This document shows, in pieces, positions 1 through 8,756 of a DNA stretch of 28,380 nucleotides. Origin of the DNA: CAYMCV01 sp964389005 (GTDB lineage Bacteria; Bacillota; Clostridia; Lachnospirales; Lachnospiraceae). Numbering within the stretch: the first letter of the stretch is position 1; each line of letters starts with the position of its first letter. Under the pieces are notes generated by a model. That model saw nothing but the letters and a program-made list of their open reading frames with translations. It made no database searches and was not told the DNA's origin. The position numbers and the translations under genes are program-made. Location of the stretch: the NCBI GenBank assembly GCA_964389005.1, contig CAYMCV010000019.1, positions 1 through 28,380 of the forward strand, in the 5' to 3' direction.

Positions 1-1
1 T

Positions 2-481
2 TCTCTCGGCGGTGCGTCGGCTGTTGACATTGGACGTAATCGTGATGATGTGGATGCTGTCATCGATTTGGACGGAACCATGGGTGGTGAACAACTCGGC
101 TTCTCAGACGAGACATATGTCTTCGAAGGAAAAACATACCCGCTTCCGATTTTTAACGAAGAACCGTATCCGGTTGCATTGCTGTCATTTGATAATCAGG
201 AACATCATGATTCTTCACTTACGCTGGGTGATTACTATGTCAACAATATTGTTATGAACAACGGCGTGGATACCTATCGCACATATATTGCGGGCTCCGG
301 TCACATGAATTATACGGATTTACCGTTACTTTCACCGGTACTCGCATCCAACTTGGGAACCGGCCCGGTTGATTCGAAGCAATGTGTACTTACAATGAAT
401 GAAATTATTCTGCAGTTTATGGACTGCTATCTGAAACAAGAAGGGACATTTACGGTACAGGAAGGCTATGAAGTACAATGA
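2..481 (+). CDS. Alpha/beta hydrolase, C-terminal part (truncated by window edge)
   Basis: The reading frame is open from the first complete codon, so the gene begins outside the window. The first residues are Ser-Leu-Gly-Gly-Ala-Ser, which fits the end of a Gly-x-Ser-x-Gly-Gly nucleophile elbow, placing the catalytic serine at the very edge. Further on, DLDGTMGGEQ probably follows the strand after the elbow, and GSGHMNYTDLPLLSP carries the likely catalytic histidine; this last pattern resembles platelet-activating-factor acetylhydrolase/dienelactone-hydrolase relatives. The substrate cannot be inferred. The stop overlaps the start of the LytTR gene by 14 bp, suggesting translational coupling. 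An internal ATG at 50 is not a credible start because the catalytic core lies upstream. Confidence 0.75.
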   Translation, partial: SLGGASAVDIGRNRDDVDAVIDLDGTMGGEQLGFSDETYVFEGKTYPLPIFNEEPYPVALLSFDNQEHHDSSLTLGDYYVNNIVMNNGVDTYRTYIAGSGHMNYTDLPLLSPVLASNLGTGPVDSKQCVLTMNEIILQFMDCYLKQEGTFTVQEGYEVQ

Positions 482-929
482 TTTAGAGATAAAAATCAAA
501 AAAATTGATATAAGCGAGCAGGAGCTGGTTGAAATCCATTGCCACGCCGTCGACAGTCGCGTACGAGATATCGTTACATTTGTCAAATCCAGACAGGGTC
601 AACTTTCGGCCGGCCTGGACGGCAAACAGTATGAAGTGCCGATTACGGAAGTCTACTATATTGAAGCTGTGGACAACAAGGTTTTCATTTATTGTGCGAA
701 GCAGGTGTATGAAACAAAGCAAAAATTATACGAACTGGAGGAAATTCTGGTTCAGAAACGATTTCTTCGCATATCCAAATCCATCCTGTTGAATTTAATG
801 AAGGTGCAGGCATTGAAGCCGGCTTTGAACGGAAGATTCAGTGCGATTCTGCCGGGTGGCGAAGAAATCATTATTTCAAGGAAATACGTGTCCAATCTCA
901 AAAAGACATTGAAGGGAGAGGCGGAGTAA
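468..929 (+). CDS. LytTR-family DNA-binding regulator
   Basis: A 153-residue protein with no receiver domain. The C-terminal two thirds (about residues 45-150) match a LytTR DNA-binding domain: EVYYIEAVDNKVFIYC, then a helix with KLYELEEIL, then FLRISKSILLNLMKV, and ISRKYVSNLKKTL at the end. Short stand-alone LytTR proteins of this size are common in Firmicutes and are often followed by a DUF3021 membrane protein, exactly as here. The ATG lies inside the end of the hydrolase gene, preceded by AGGAAGG, and the stop shares one base with the next start (TAATG). It probably regulates its own operon, with the membrane protein acting as a modulator; that role is inferred. Confidence 0.9.
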   Translation: MKYNDLEIKIKKIDISEQELVEIHCHAVDSRVRDIVTFVKSRQGQLSAGLDGKQYEVPITEVYYIEAVDNKVFIYCAKQVYETKQKLYELEEILVQKRFLRISKSILLNLMKVQALKPALNGRFSAILPGGEEIIISRKYVSNLKKTLKGEAE

Positions 930-1369
930 TGCATGGAAAAGAGTTTTTCAGAACAATTTTTATGAGCTTCTTTATCGTTGTGACGCTGGTAGACATTGCA
1001 ATGTTTGTGATGGGAAGTGCACTCCTGCCGGATATGAAATTTGGGTACGAGGCATTTTTATCACCAATCATATATGCAGCATGCAGTATGATTCCGTTCG
1101 TGGTGATGTATTCCAAGAAAGAATTGTCGCGTAAGCAGATGTTGGTTCGATATGCGCTGCAGTTACTGTCGTTGGAAGTGTTGTTGACATTATTGGCATT
1201 CGGCGGCGAAAGTTTGAAACGAGAGCAGCCTTTGATTATTGTTACGTTTTGTATTGCTGTCTTTGTGGTTTATGTACTTGTGCATCTGGTGCTTTGGTTG
1301 TTGGATTTAAAAGCTGCGCAAAGGATGACGGAGGATTTACATGTCTATCAGAGTCGTGCCGAGGAGTGA
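929..1369 (+). CDS. DUF3021-type four-helix membrane protein
   Basis: A 146-residue protein with four clear hydrophobic segments at about residues 8-28, 43-60, 71-90 and 100-125, and a short charged C-terminus. Size, topology and its position one base-overlap after a LytTR gene fit the DUF3021 family, which usually sits beside LytTR regulators and may control their activity at the membrane. The start is preceded by GAAGGGAGAG and overlaps the previous stop, so the pair is very likely translated together. No catalytic motif is visible. Assignment rests on topology and context more than on a signature motif. Confidence 0.8.
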   Translation: MHGKEFFRTIFMSFFIVVTLVDIAMFVMGSALLPDMKFGYEAFLSPIIYAACSMIPFVVMYSKKELSRKQMLVRYALQLLSLEVLLTLLAFGGESLKREQPLIIVTFCIAVFVVYVLVHLVLWLLDLKAAQRMTEDLHVYQSRAEE

Positions 1370-1371
1370 AA

Positions 1372-2334
1372 ATGAGCGAAGAAGTGATTCGTGAATTGAT
1401 TAATGAAACGACATATCGGGATACAGAAGCCGGATGTCGATTATGTCCGAGAAACTGCGGCGTGAGTCGTCAAGGCGGTCAGAAGGGATTCTGCGGGGAG
1501 ACGACGGCAGTACGGATTGCAAGAGTATCGTTACATGCATGGGAGGAACCATGCATTTCGGGAGAACACGGGTCGGGAACCGTGTTCTTTTCGGGTTGTA
1601 ATCTCAAATGTATTTTTTGCCAAAATCGTAAGATTGCGCTTGGCGATTGTGGCACAAATGTAAGCGAAGATGAATTGGCGGAGATTTTTTTGAAGTTACA
1701 GAAGCAGGGTGCGCACAATATCAATTTGGTAACGCCGACACCGTTTATACGACAGATTGCACAAGCATTAAAAAGCGCCAAAAACAAAGGGCTTTCATTG
1801 CCGGTGGTTTATAACACGTCTGCCTATGAACATGCGGAAAGTCTCAAAATGCTGGAAGGACTGATTGATATCTATCTGCCGGACATGAAGTATATGGATG
1901 CAAAGAAAGCACAGGACTATGCCAATGCGGCAGATTATCCGGAGGTTGCAAAAACGGCGATTGCAGAGATGGTAAGGCAGGTGCCAAAGTGCGTGATTGA
2001 TTGCGAAAGCGGGTTGATGCAAAAAGGTGTGGTGGTTCGACATATGGTATTGCCACTCGGCGTTAAAAATGCCAAAGACGTGTTGCAATACTTGTTTACA
2101 ACTTATGGGAATCGTATTTGTTACAGTATCATGAATCAATATACGCCGATTGGCACTTTCGAGCAATATCCGGAACTGAATCGGAAGGTGACGAAGCGTG
2201 AGTACGATAAAGTTACGGATTATGCAATTTCTCTGGGGATAGAAAACGCCTATGTTCAAGAGGGGGAGACGGCAAGCGAGAGTTTTATTCCCGAATTCGG
2301 AGACATTGATATGGTTAAAATCGAACGCACATAA
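1372..2334 (+). CDS. Radical SAM protein, PflX-like (COG1313 type)
   Basis: A 320-residue protein. The radical SAM signature Cx3Cx2C is at C76, C80 and C83 (SGCNLKCIFCQN). An N-terminal cysteine set, C22, C25, C29 and C41 (CRLCPRNCGV...GFCGE), is typical of the PflX group related to pyruvate formate-lyase activases and could hold a second metal centre. The substrate of this group is not established. An upstream in-frame ATG at 1249 exists, but the ATG at 1372 has a GAGGAG site and lies 2 bp past the DUF3021 stop, so it is preferred; the extra 41 residues of the long version are unlike the family. No pyruvate formate-lyase or AMMECR1/MEMO partner gene is visible nearby. Confidence 0.88.
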   Translation: MSEEVIRELINETTYRDTEAGCRLCPRNCGVSRQGGQKGFCGETTAVRIARVSLHAWEEPCISGEHGSGTVFFSGCNLKCIFCQNRKIALGDCGTNVSEDELAEIFLKLQKQGAHNINLVTPTPFIRQIAQALKSAKNKGLSLPVVYNTSAYEHAESLKMLEGLIDIYLPDMKYMDAKKAQDYANAADYPEVAKTAIAEMVRQVPKCVIDCESGLMQKGVVVRHMVLPLGVKNAKDVLQYLFTTYGNRICYSIMNQYTPIGTFEQYPELNRKVTKREYDKVTDYAISLGIENAYVQEGETASESFIPEFGDIDMVKIERT

Positions 2335-2338
2335 CATA

Positions 2339-2352
2339 TGACAGCACTGTCA
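2339..2352. promoter_or_regulatory. Short palindrome, possible operator
   Basis: TGACAGCACTGTCA is a 6+6 bp inverted repeat with a 2-bp centre, lying just after the radical SAM stop and 23 bp upstream of the putative -35 box of the kinase gene. The short centre favours a protein-binding site over an RNA hairpin. No matching regulator is identified. Confidence 0.35.
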
Positions 2353-2374
2353 CAAAAATGGCAATCTGATTGCG

Positions 2375-2403
2375 TTGCAATTCGACGTTGATAGTGCTAA
2401 AAT
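2375..2403 (+). promoter_or_regulatory. Putative promoter of the hybrid kinase gene
   Basis: TTGCAA, a 17-bp spacer and TAAAAT fit a housekeeping promoter. The leader that follows (about 110 nt) contains a 7-bp inverted repeat, GGTTAAG at 2410-2416 with CTTAACC at 2428-2434. Confidence 0.5.
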
Positions 2404-2518
2404 TAAATTGGTTAAGTTGGGTAACGGCTTAACCTATTTGTATCATCATGAGCAGCGCAATTACTTATGCCGCATACAACGCGGATTATGAGCGTATATC
2501 TATTGATGAGGTGGGGAA

Positions 2519-5185
2519 ATGGGGAAACGTAATACAAAAGGTGAATATTTCAATGTTTTTAAATCAAAGTTTATCAGATCGATAGGATTACAGGTGATTT
2601 GTATCTTCCTGATTGTTATTATTTTGGTTATTGCGCTTGTTTTTTTCTCGTTTACTTCGGAAATCAACAATCGAATTATTGGTGAGAAAGAGAAACAACT
2701 TGCGGTAATCGAAGAAAACATATCTACAAGAATGGAAGAAGTTGCCAGTATTTCATACAATATCGGAGATGATAAGCTTTTTTATTACGGAGAAATGACC
2801 GATACAGAATACTCCGGTTATGAAATAGCAAGCACACTTGAGCGGTATTTGGTCGGAAATGAATTCATTGATTATTTGGCTTACTATAAACTCTCTGAGC
2901 CGGATACAATCTATACAGCCAAGGGGGAATTGGGTTTCAAAGATTTTTGGATTGCTTATTTCGGAGTCGATGAAGAGCAAACCGATGCCTATATTGATAT
3001 GATTCAGTCCTGTAAAGAAATACATGTTGATATGGTGTCGTCCGAGAAGGGTCAAGGCTTGTATATGACATATACGTACCCGCTTCCGCCACTTTCACAA
3101 ACACCGCAGGCGTTTGTACTCATGTTGATTTCCATCCAAGATATCGAACCTTTGTTGAGTTCCCAATTCAATAACTGTCATGGAAAAATATCCATATTCG
3201 ATCAACAGGGAAGAGAAATCTATAGTTATTCAAATGCCGAAGAAGAGCTTCCCATTACGATTACTATGCAAAATGGTGAGAAGTATACTTCAAAAGAAGG
3301 TAATAAGTATGTTGTACAACAGCGGATTTCGGACAGTAACGGATGGACATATGTCTCATTTATCGGACTGGATGATATTATGTCCGAGTCTGCCAATCAA
3401 CAATTGCTGTTTATTTTACTTTTATTGGCGGTTATGTTTATCGCGCTTTCAATTACACTCGTATCCATCATCAATCAATTTAAACCCATAAGTAATCTTG
3501 CCTTGTCTTTTACGAGAAAAGGCGATGATAATCTGAATAAGAAAACCATTGATGAGAATAGTTTGCTTTCAGATACGATTGCATCACTGAAAGATGACAG
3601 TGAGCAAAAAACCAAGTTCGAGACGGCATATTACGAGGCTGAAGCAGCCAACAAGGCGAAATCTGCATTCCTTTCCAATATGAGCCATGATATTAGGACT
3701 CCAATGAATGCAATTGTCGGTATGACAGAAATTGCAGGCAAGAATCTGAACGACCCGGAACATCTGAAGGCTTGCTTACAGAATATCAAGATATCTTCGC
3801 GATATCTGTTGGATATCATCAATAATGTATTGGATATGAGCCGAATAGAATCCGGGGAATTTACGTTATCGAATGATGTGGTTGAACTACCGAAACTGAT
3901 ATACGATATGATGGATATTTTAAATCACAGTATTGATGTAAAAAGTCAGAACATACACGTGGAGGTTCATGATGTAACACATGAGAAGATTATGGGAGAC
4001 GGCGTTCGGTTAACCCAGATTTTTATGAATATTCTTACAAATTCCGTTAAATTTACGCAAAACGGAGGAAACATTTGCCTCAAAATCAGTGAAGAACCCT
4101 CTGATAATGAGGATTACGGAAACTATACATTTGTCTTTTCGGATAACGGAATCGGAATGTCGGAGGAATTTGTACGCAAGGTATTCGAAACATTTACGCG
4201 AGAGGAAACCGGCAACAGTTCCAAGATTGAAGGTACGGGACTCGGCATGGCGATTACAAAGAATTTCGTTGAATTGATGGGCGGAACCATCCGGTGTGAG
4301 AGTAAACCAAACATTGGAACCACGTTTACGATATCATTACGAATGCAATATGCTGATGAAGGTATTAAGATTACGAATCAGCAATACAGAGATAAATCCA
4401 TATTGTTAATCGGAACGGACGAAAGCACATGCGAGAATCAAATGATGCTGTTTCGCTCGCTTGGTGTGAGAATTCGACATGCCGTAAATGTGCAGGATGC
4501 GATTGTATTGGCACAAAAAGCATTATGGGATAAAAATCCTTATGAGTTTGTGATTATCAACCAGGAGGATAATGATAGAGATGGTATAGCAACGGCATTA
4601 ACGATGATGAAGGAGACAGATGTCGCTATGTCATATATTCTTGCGGCGAGAGATATTTTATCTGTCGAGAAATCGGATGCAGTCGATGCGGGAATCTCCG
4701 CATTTGTGCAGACACCATTGTTCAAGAGTACGGCAATCGGTATTATGGACAGAACGATTCGACGTCAGGACAAATTTGATTCGGAGGATGTCGTTAATCT
4801 GGAAGGCAAGAGAATTCTGCTGGTTGAGGACAATGCGATTAACAGAATGATTGCAAAAGAATTAATGCAGGCGACTCAAGCCGAGATTGTTGAGGCTGTG
4901 AACGGAAAGGAAGCCGTGGATGCATTCAAGTCACATGAGGCATGGTATTTTGACGTGATTATGATGGACGTACAGATGCCGATTATGAACGGATATGAGG
5001 CGACAATGGCAATCCGTTCCATCCAACGCGAGGACGCTGGTCAGATACCGATATATGCAATGACGGCCAACACCTTCGATGAAGATGTCAGACAGGTCAA
5101 AGAAGCCGGCATGAACGGACATTTGGGCAAACCTTATGTATCCATTGAGTTGTATAAACTGTTACAACAGGCTGTCAATCGATAA
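2519..5185 (+). CDS. Hybrid sensor histidine kinase with two receiver domains
   Basis: An 888-residue membrane sensor. A short N-terminus precedes a membrane helix (about 20-45), an extracytoplasmic sensor of about 250 residues, and a second helix (about 297-322). The kinase core follows: H-box SHDIRTP with the phosphorylated His390, N-box NILTNSVKFT, and ATP-lid motifs DNGIGM and GTGLGM. A first receiver (about 625-750) is degenerate: where the phosphorylated Asp is expected it reads VIINQED, and the usual Lys-Pro is TP. The second receiver (about 765-885) is intact: VEDN, phosphorylatable D817 in MMDVQMP, TANTF, and GKPY. No Hpt or DNA-binding output is present. It starts after GAGGTGGGG, is followed by a strong terminator, and so is probably monocistronic. 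The ligand is unknown. Confidence 0.93.
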   Translation: MGKRNTKGEYFNVFKSKFIRSIGLQVICIFLIVIILVIALVFFSFTSEINNRIIGEKEKQLAVIEENISTRMEEVASISYNIGDDKLFYYGEMTDTEYSGYEIASTLERYLVGNEFIDYLAYYKLSEPDTIYTAKGELGFKDFWIAYFGVDEEQTDAYIDMIQSCKEIHVDMVSSEKGQGLYMTYTYPLPPLSQTPQAFVLMLISIQDIEPLLSSQFNNCHGKISIFDQQGREIYSYSNAEEELPITITMQNGEKYTSKEGNKYVVQQRISDSNGWTYVSFIGLDDIMSESANQQLLFILLLLAVMFIALSITLVSIINQFKPISNLALSFTRKGDDNLNKKTIDENSLLSDTIASLKDDSEQKTKFETAYYEAEAANKAKSAFLSNMSHDIRTPMNAIVGMTEIAGKNLNDPEHLKACLQNIKISSRYLLDIINNVLDMSRIESGEFTLSNDVVELPKLIYDMMDILNHSIDVKSQNIHVEVHDVTHEKIMGDGVRLTQIFMNILTNSVKFTQNGGNICLKISEEPSDNEDYGNYTFVFSDNGIGMSEEFVRKVFETFTREETGNSSKIEGTGLGMAITKNFVELMGGTIRCESKPNIGTTFTISLRMQYADEGIKITNQQYRDKSILLIGTDESTCENQMMLFRSLGVRIRHAVNVQDAIVLAQKALWDKNPYEFVIINQEDNDRDGIATALTMMKETDVAMSYILAARDILSVEKSDAVDAGISAFVQTPLFKSTAIGIMDRTIRRQDKFDSEDVVNLEGKRILLVEDNAINRMIAKELMQATQAEIVEAVNGKEAVDAFKSHEAWYFDVIMMDVQMPIMNGYEATMAIRSIQREDAGQIPIYAMTANTFDEDVRQVKEAGMNGHLGKPYVSIELYKLLQQAVNR

Positions 5186-5190
5186 ATAAG

Positions 5191-5226
5191 AACCCGAGAT
5201 GCTATGCAAAGTGTCTCGGGTTTTTT
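5191..5226 (+). terminator. Rho-independent terminator after the hybrid kinase
   Basis: AACCCGAGA (5191-5199) pairs with TCTCGGGTT (5214-5222), a 9-bp stem with a 14-nt loop, followed by a run of T to 5226. Confidence 0.92.
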
Positions 5227-5260
5227 ATATGAAAAATTGCTTTTCATGAGATAAAATCAA

Positions 5261-5289
5261 TTGTAAACGGAGGCCTTGGTTGATATAAT
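5261..5289 (+). promoter_or_regulatory. Promoter of the reductase operon
   Basis: TTGTAA, a 17-bp spacer and a perfect TATAAT. The motif GTAAACGGAGG (5263-5273) overlaps the -35 and spacer and recurs, with one or no change, at two other promoters in the window. The transcript would have a leader of roughly 50 nt. Confidence 0.78.
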
Positions 5290-5344
5290 CAATATGGGTG
5301 CGTAATCGAGTGAGGGAATATGAAAAGAAGAAGGTAAAGGGGTC

Positions 5345-8300
5345 ATGGAGAAGAACAGGGAGGATACAAGACAACAAAGCAACTTGCAAACAATGGCAGA
5401 ATTTTTACATTTTATCAGGGAAACCTATCAGGATGAATGTGCTGTCAGTTTTCGCGATCGTGGGAACGGTGACATTGCTGTGGAAAAGACGTATCGGGAT
5501 TTGTTTATGATTACCGCACAGGCAGCAATGGAAGTGAATGAGGTATATCAGAGGAATCAACGCTCCGACAAGCGTCTGCGCGTTGCGTTTATGGGAAAAG
5601 TCTCTTATGATTATTTGGCAGCATATTTGGCAGTGGTTGCGAGCGGTAATACGGCGATTCTGTTGGACTGTATGCTTCCTGTATCGGATTTGGTGTATCA
5701 GACAACGCATTCCGATGCGGATATACTTTTTTATGATAAGGCAAACGTTGAGAAAGCAGAATATTTGGTGAAATCATTGGCGACGCCAATGACTGTTGCT
5801 TCGTTGGAGGAATTGTACAATCTGGCAAAAAAACGCACGGATTTCATGGACTGGTCCGACCCGCAGACAACGGCACATGTGAAGCCCACGGATGTCTGCA
5901 CAATTCTGTATACCTCCGGTACCACAGGCCAAAGTAAGGCGGTCATGCTGACGCATAGAAATTTATTGGCGGAATTGGAGAGTGTGTATTTGACCGAAGA
6001 AATACAACCGGAAGATATTATGTTGAGTGTGTTGCCGATTCATCACATTTTTGCATTGGCGGTTGTGAACTTATCAACGTTGCGATGCGGTGCCATGCTT
6101 GTCATCGGGGAGAACATTACAGGGGTATTGGAAGATATGAAATTTTTCCGTCCAACGTTGTTTTGCGGTGTTCCGATGATGTTTGACGCGATTGTCCGCA
6201 AAATCAATGAGGGCATTCAGCAAAAAGGAAAGAGTGCTTCCGTCAAGGCGGCAATCACATTTTTGAATGCAACGAGAGCCGGGATTGAACCAAGACGTAA
6301 GGCATTTCGAGAAATCATTGAACAATTCGGAGGTAATTTACGTCAGTTTTACTGCGGCGGTGCAAAGGTCGATCCCAAAACAGTGCGAGAACTGCAGGCG
6401 TTGGGGTTTATTTTTAACATCGGATACGGTATTTCGGAGTGCGCAGGATGTATTGCAAACGGACGGGATCCGGAAGGTTTCATTATGGAAATGCCCGGAA
6501 TTAAGATTCGTATAAACAACGGTGAAATCGAAGTCAACGGTGATTGCGTTTTTGCCGGTTATTACAAAGATGATGATGCGACGGCGGAAGCATTTACGCC
6601 GGATGGATGGTACAGGACCGGAGACCTCGGTACCATGCGCGCGGACGGACATTTTGAAATCACCGGTCGCGTGAAGAATCTCATCATCCTATCAAACGGT
6701 GAAAATGTATCTTCCGAAAAGATTGAAGGAGAATTATCGACAATATCCGGAATCAAAGAACTTATGGTTTTTGAGAATCAGGGTAGACTTGCTGTGGAGA
6801 TTTATGCTGAGAATTCCGAGACGGTCAGAGATACCATTCGTAAAAGAATTGCGAAGTACAATGAATCGCGCCCGTCTTATCTTAAGTTGATTGATGTATT
6901 GTTTCGCGAGGATGAGTTCGAGAAAACAACAACGAAAAAAATCAAACGCGCGTCGGTGACCGACCGAGTCAAAACAAAGGGACAAGACAAAAAAACCTTG
7001 CCGATGACCACCATTCAGAAACAGTTGTGTGAGCAATTCGGCAGAATTACCGGAATGAAAGACTTTGGTTTGCAGGATCATTTCTTTTTATCCGGCGGCG
7101 ACAGCATCGGGGCATTGGAAGCGGCTGCCGTACAATACGATGGTTTCTCGTTTTCTGTCCAAGAATTGTATGAACATCCGACGGTGGCAGAACTTGCAAA
7201 GTACATTACCGGTAAAAAAGAACAGAATCTGCGAAGGAACAGCATTATCAACCAACGGATTATGGAGCAGCAGCGCTCCGGCGGCGGATATGTGCGACCG
7301 CGGAGAATTCTGCTCACCGGGGCAAACGGCTATCTCGGCGCGCATATTTTGGCCGAACTTCAGAAACGCGAAGTTCATATTTGCTGTCTGATTCGTAATC
7401 CCGAGAAATTACGCAAAAGTTATATGTATTACTTTAATCGTGAAATCCCGAAAGAAATCGAAATTGTAACCGGTTATATATCTGCCAAGAATCTCGGATT
7501 GAAAGAAGACGTGTATCGGATGCTGGTGCAGAAGACCGATGCGGTCATTCATGTTGCAGCCAAGGTAAAGCATGCCGGTAGTTACGATGAGTTTGAACAT
7601 ATTAATGTAAACGGAACGCAAAACATCATTGAATTCTGCAAAGAGGCAGATGCGGTATTGCATCATACATCAACAGTGAGCGTTCACGGGTCCGGCGTAA
7701 CCGGCTATGACGATTGTAAGAATGAAGACGGAGAAGAACTCGTATTTACGGAAAAAGTTCTCGATATCGGTCAGAAGTATGAAGACAACGTATATATTCA
7801 CTCCAAGTACGAAGCGGAGGAGGCCGTAATTCTGGCTAGAGATTCGGGTGTCAGAGCCAACATCTATCGTATCGGGAATCTGACATGGCGTTTTCGTGAC
7901 GGCAAATTCCAACTGAATGCGGAGGATAACGGCTTTATGTCCAGAATTCGCGCAATTCGAAAACTGCGTGCCGTGTCGGATGAGATAAATGCATTTCCGA
8001 TGGATTTGACACCTGTGGATGAGTGTGCCGCCGCTTATGTCGCATTGGTTTTTAATGGTGAATGCGGTAAAATTTACCATTTATATCATCCCGAACTTTT
8101 TACGGCGGAAGCATTATTACACAAATTGCACGTTCGATTTAAACATATGGAATCATGGGAATTGCGCAGTATGATTTCAGAGCAATGCAAAGACAAAGAT
8201 ATTGCGGTGATTCTTTTTTATCTGAATATGGCACAACAATCGAAGACGGTAAACGTTCAGAACCGCGAAACCATCAAAAGTTTGACGCAAGCCGGATTCC

Positions 8301-8356
8301 AATGGAAGAAAATCAACCACCATTATCTGCGATATTTAAGCGGATTTTGTCGATAA
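5345..8356 (+). CDS. Adenylation-carrier-reductase enzyme (NRPS-like carboxylic acid reductase)
   Basis: A 1003-residue three-domain enzyme. The adenylation domain (about 1-540) has LYTSGTTGQSK near 187-197, GYGISECAG, YRTGDLG, a GRVKNLI segment and KTTTKKIKR; its style is nearer to acyl-CoA ligases than to amino-acid-activating domains. A carrier domain has SGGDS with the phosphopantetheine Ser587. The reductase domain starts near 655 with GANGYLG (NAD(P)H binding) and has the catalytic YIHSKYEAE Tyr/Lys pair near 815-820. Known enzymes of this layout activate a carboxylic acid, tether it as a thioester and release an aldehyde or alcohol. There is no condensation domain, so it should act on one acid. 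The acid is not readable from sequence. A phosphopantetheinyl transferase is not present in the window. It starts after AAAGGGG and probably heads an operon with the next three genes. Confidence 0.9.
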   Translation: MEKNREDTRQQSNLQTMAEFLHFIRETYQDECAVSFRDRGNGDIAVEKTYRDLFMITAQAAMEVNEVYQRNQRSDKRLRVAFMGKVSYDYLAAYLAVVASGNTAILLDCMLPVSDLVYQTTHSDADILFYDKANVEKAEYLVKSLATPMTVASLEELYNLAKKRTDFMDWSDPQTTAHVKPTDVCTILYTSGTTGQSKAVMLTHRNLLAELESVYLTEEIQPEDIMLSVLPIHHIFALAVVNLSTLRCGAMLVIGENITGVLEDMKFFRPTLFCGVPMMFDAIVRKINEGIQQKGKSASVKAAITFLNATRAGIEPRRKAFREIIEQFGGNLRQFYCGGAKVDPKTVRELQALGFIFNIGYGISECAGCIANGRDPEGFIMEMPGIKIRINNGEIEVNGDCVFAGYYKDDDATAEAFTPDGWYRTGDLGTMRADGHFEITGRVKNLIILSNGENVSSEKIEGELSTISGIKELMVFENQGRLAVEIYAENSETVRDTIRKRIAKYNESRPSYLKLIDVLFREDEFEKTTTKKIKRASVTDRVKTKGQDKKTLPMTTIQKQLCEQFGRITGMKDFGLQDHFFLSGGDSIGALEAAAVQYDGFSFSVQELYEHPTVAELAKYITGKKEQNLRRNSIINQRIMEQQRSGGGYVRPRRILLTGANGYLGAHILAELQKREVHICCLIRNPEKLRKSYMYYFNREIPKEIEIVTGYISAKNLGLKEDVYRMLVQKTDAVIHVAAKVKHAGSYDEFEHINVNGTQNIIEFCKEADAVLHHTSTVSVHGSGVTGYDDCKNEDGEELVFTEKVLDIGQKYEDNVYIHSKYEAEEAVILARDSGVRANIYRIGNLTWRFRDGKFQLNAEDNGFMSRIRAIRKLRAVSDEINAFPMDLTPVDECAAAYVALVFNGECGKIYHLYHPELFTAEALLHKLHVRFKHMESWELRSMISEQCKDKDIAVILFYLNMAQQSKTVNVQNRETIKSLTQAGFQWKKINHHYLRYLSGFCR

Positions 8357-8418
8357 AAATCAATGCATAGAAAGCGATGACATTACAAACACTATAAAAA
8401 AAGAATAGGAGAAGTGTA

Positions 8419-8667
8419 ATGGAGAATCGTTGGGTAAATGCATTGGTCAAAACATTAATCTTTTTGGCAATTGCACATGTAATTTTATTGATATTGGGAT
8501 TGTTCATTCGGACGGATGTCGGTGTCTTCGGAATTCCGATGATATGGGCGCACTGGTCGGACGGCTGGATTACGGCGACGATTGGGTTGGTTGCAACAGC
8601 AATTACTTATGCAATCGCATATTTTTGCTGTACCGGCAACGGACGCAGAAATATAGAGGGAGATTGA
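8419..8667 (+). CDS. Small two-helix membrane protein, unknown function
   Basis: An 82-residue protein with two hydrophobic segments (about 9-29 and 52-71) separated by a loop containing IRTDVGVFGIPMIWAHWSDG, and a short charged tail after a CC pair. An AGGAG site precedes the ATG. It lies 62 bp after the reductase gene in the same direction, with no convincing terminator between them, and its stop overlaps the start of the 29-codon gene (TGATG). I do not recognise the family. Position suggests it works with the reductase or the glycosidase, for example as a membrane anchor, but that is inference. Confidence 0.72.
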   Translation: MENRWVNALVKTLIFLAIAHVILLILGLFIRTDVGVFGIPMIWAHWSDGWITATIGLVATAITYAIAYFCCTGNGRRNIEGD

Positions 8668-8756
8668 TGCAACCGGTTCAATATCTTACACAGGGTTTGC
8701 GGCGGTTTGTATACCGCCGTGAACAGGTGGTGGCAAAGCATGAGGAGAAGGCATGA
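8667..8756 (+). CDS. 29-residue peptide overlapping both neighbours
   Basis: An open frame of 29 codons that starts on the stop of the membrane protein gene (TGATG at 8665-8669) and ends on the start of the glycosidase gene (ATGA at 8753-8756). AGAGGGAG at 8655-8662 is a good ribosome site at proper spacing. The peptide is basic, with Arg-Arg pairs and a Lys/Glu-rich end (KHEEKA), and has no membrane segment. The double stop-start overlap is the classic arrangement of translational coupling, so translation is plausible even if the peptide itself has no function. A hairpin (GGCGGT 8701-8706 with ACCGCC 8713-8718) lies inside it. Confidence 0.5.
   Translation: MQPVQYLTQGLRRFVYRREQVVAKHEEKA

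Noticed and set aside
1795..2337. 180-codon minus-strand ORF opposite the radical SAM gene
   Set aside because: The plus strand encodes clear Cx3Cx2C and family motifs; the antisense product has no recognisable domain or ribosome site.
2448..2585. 45-codon ORF starting at ATG 2448 and overlapping the hybrid kinase start
   Set aside because: No ribosome site before it, it runs mostly in the wrong frame of the kinase gene, and its composition is unremarkable.
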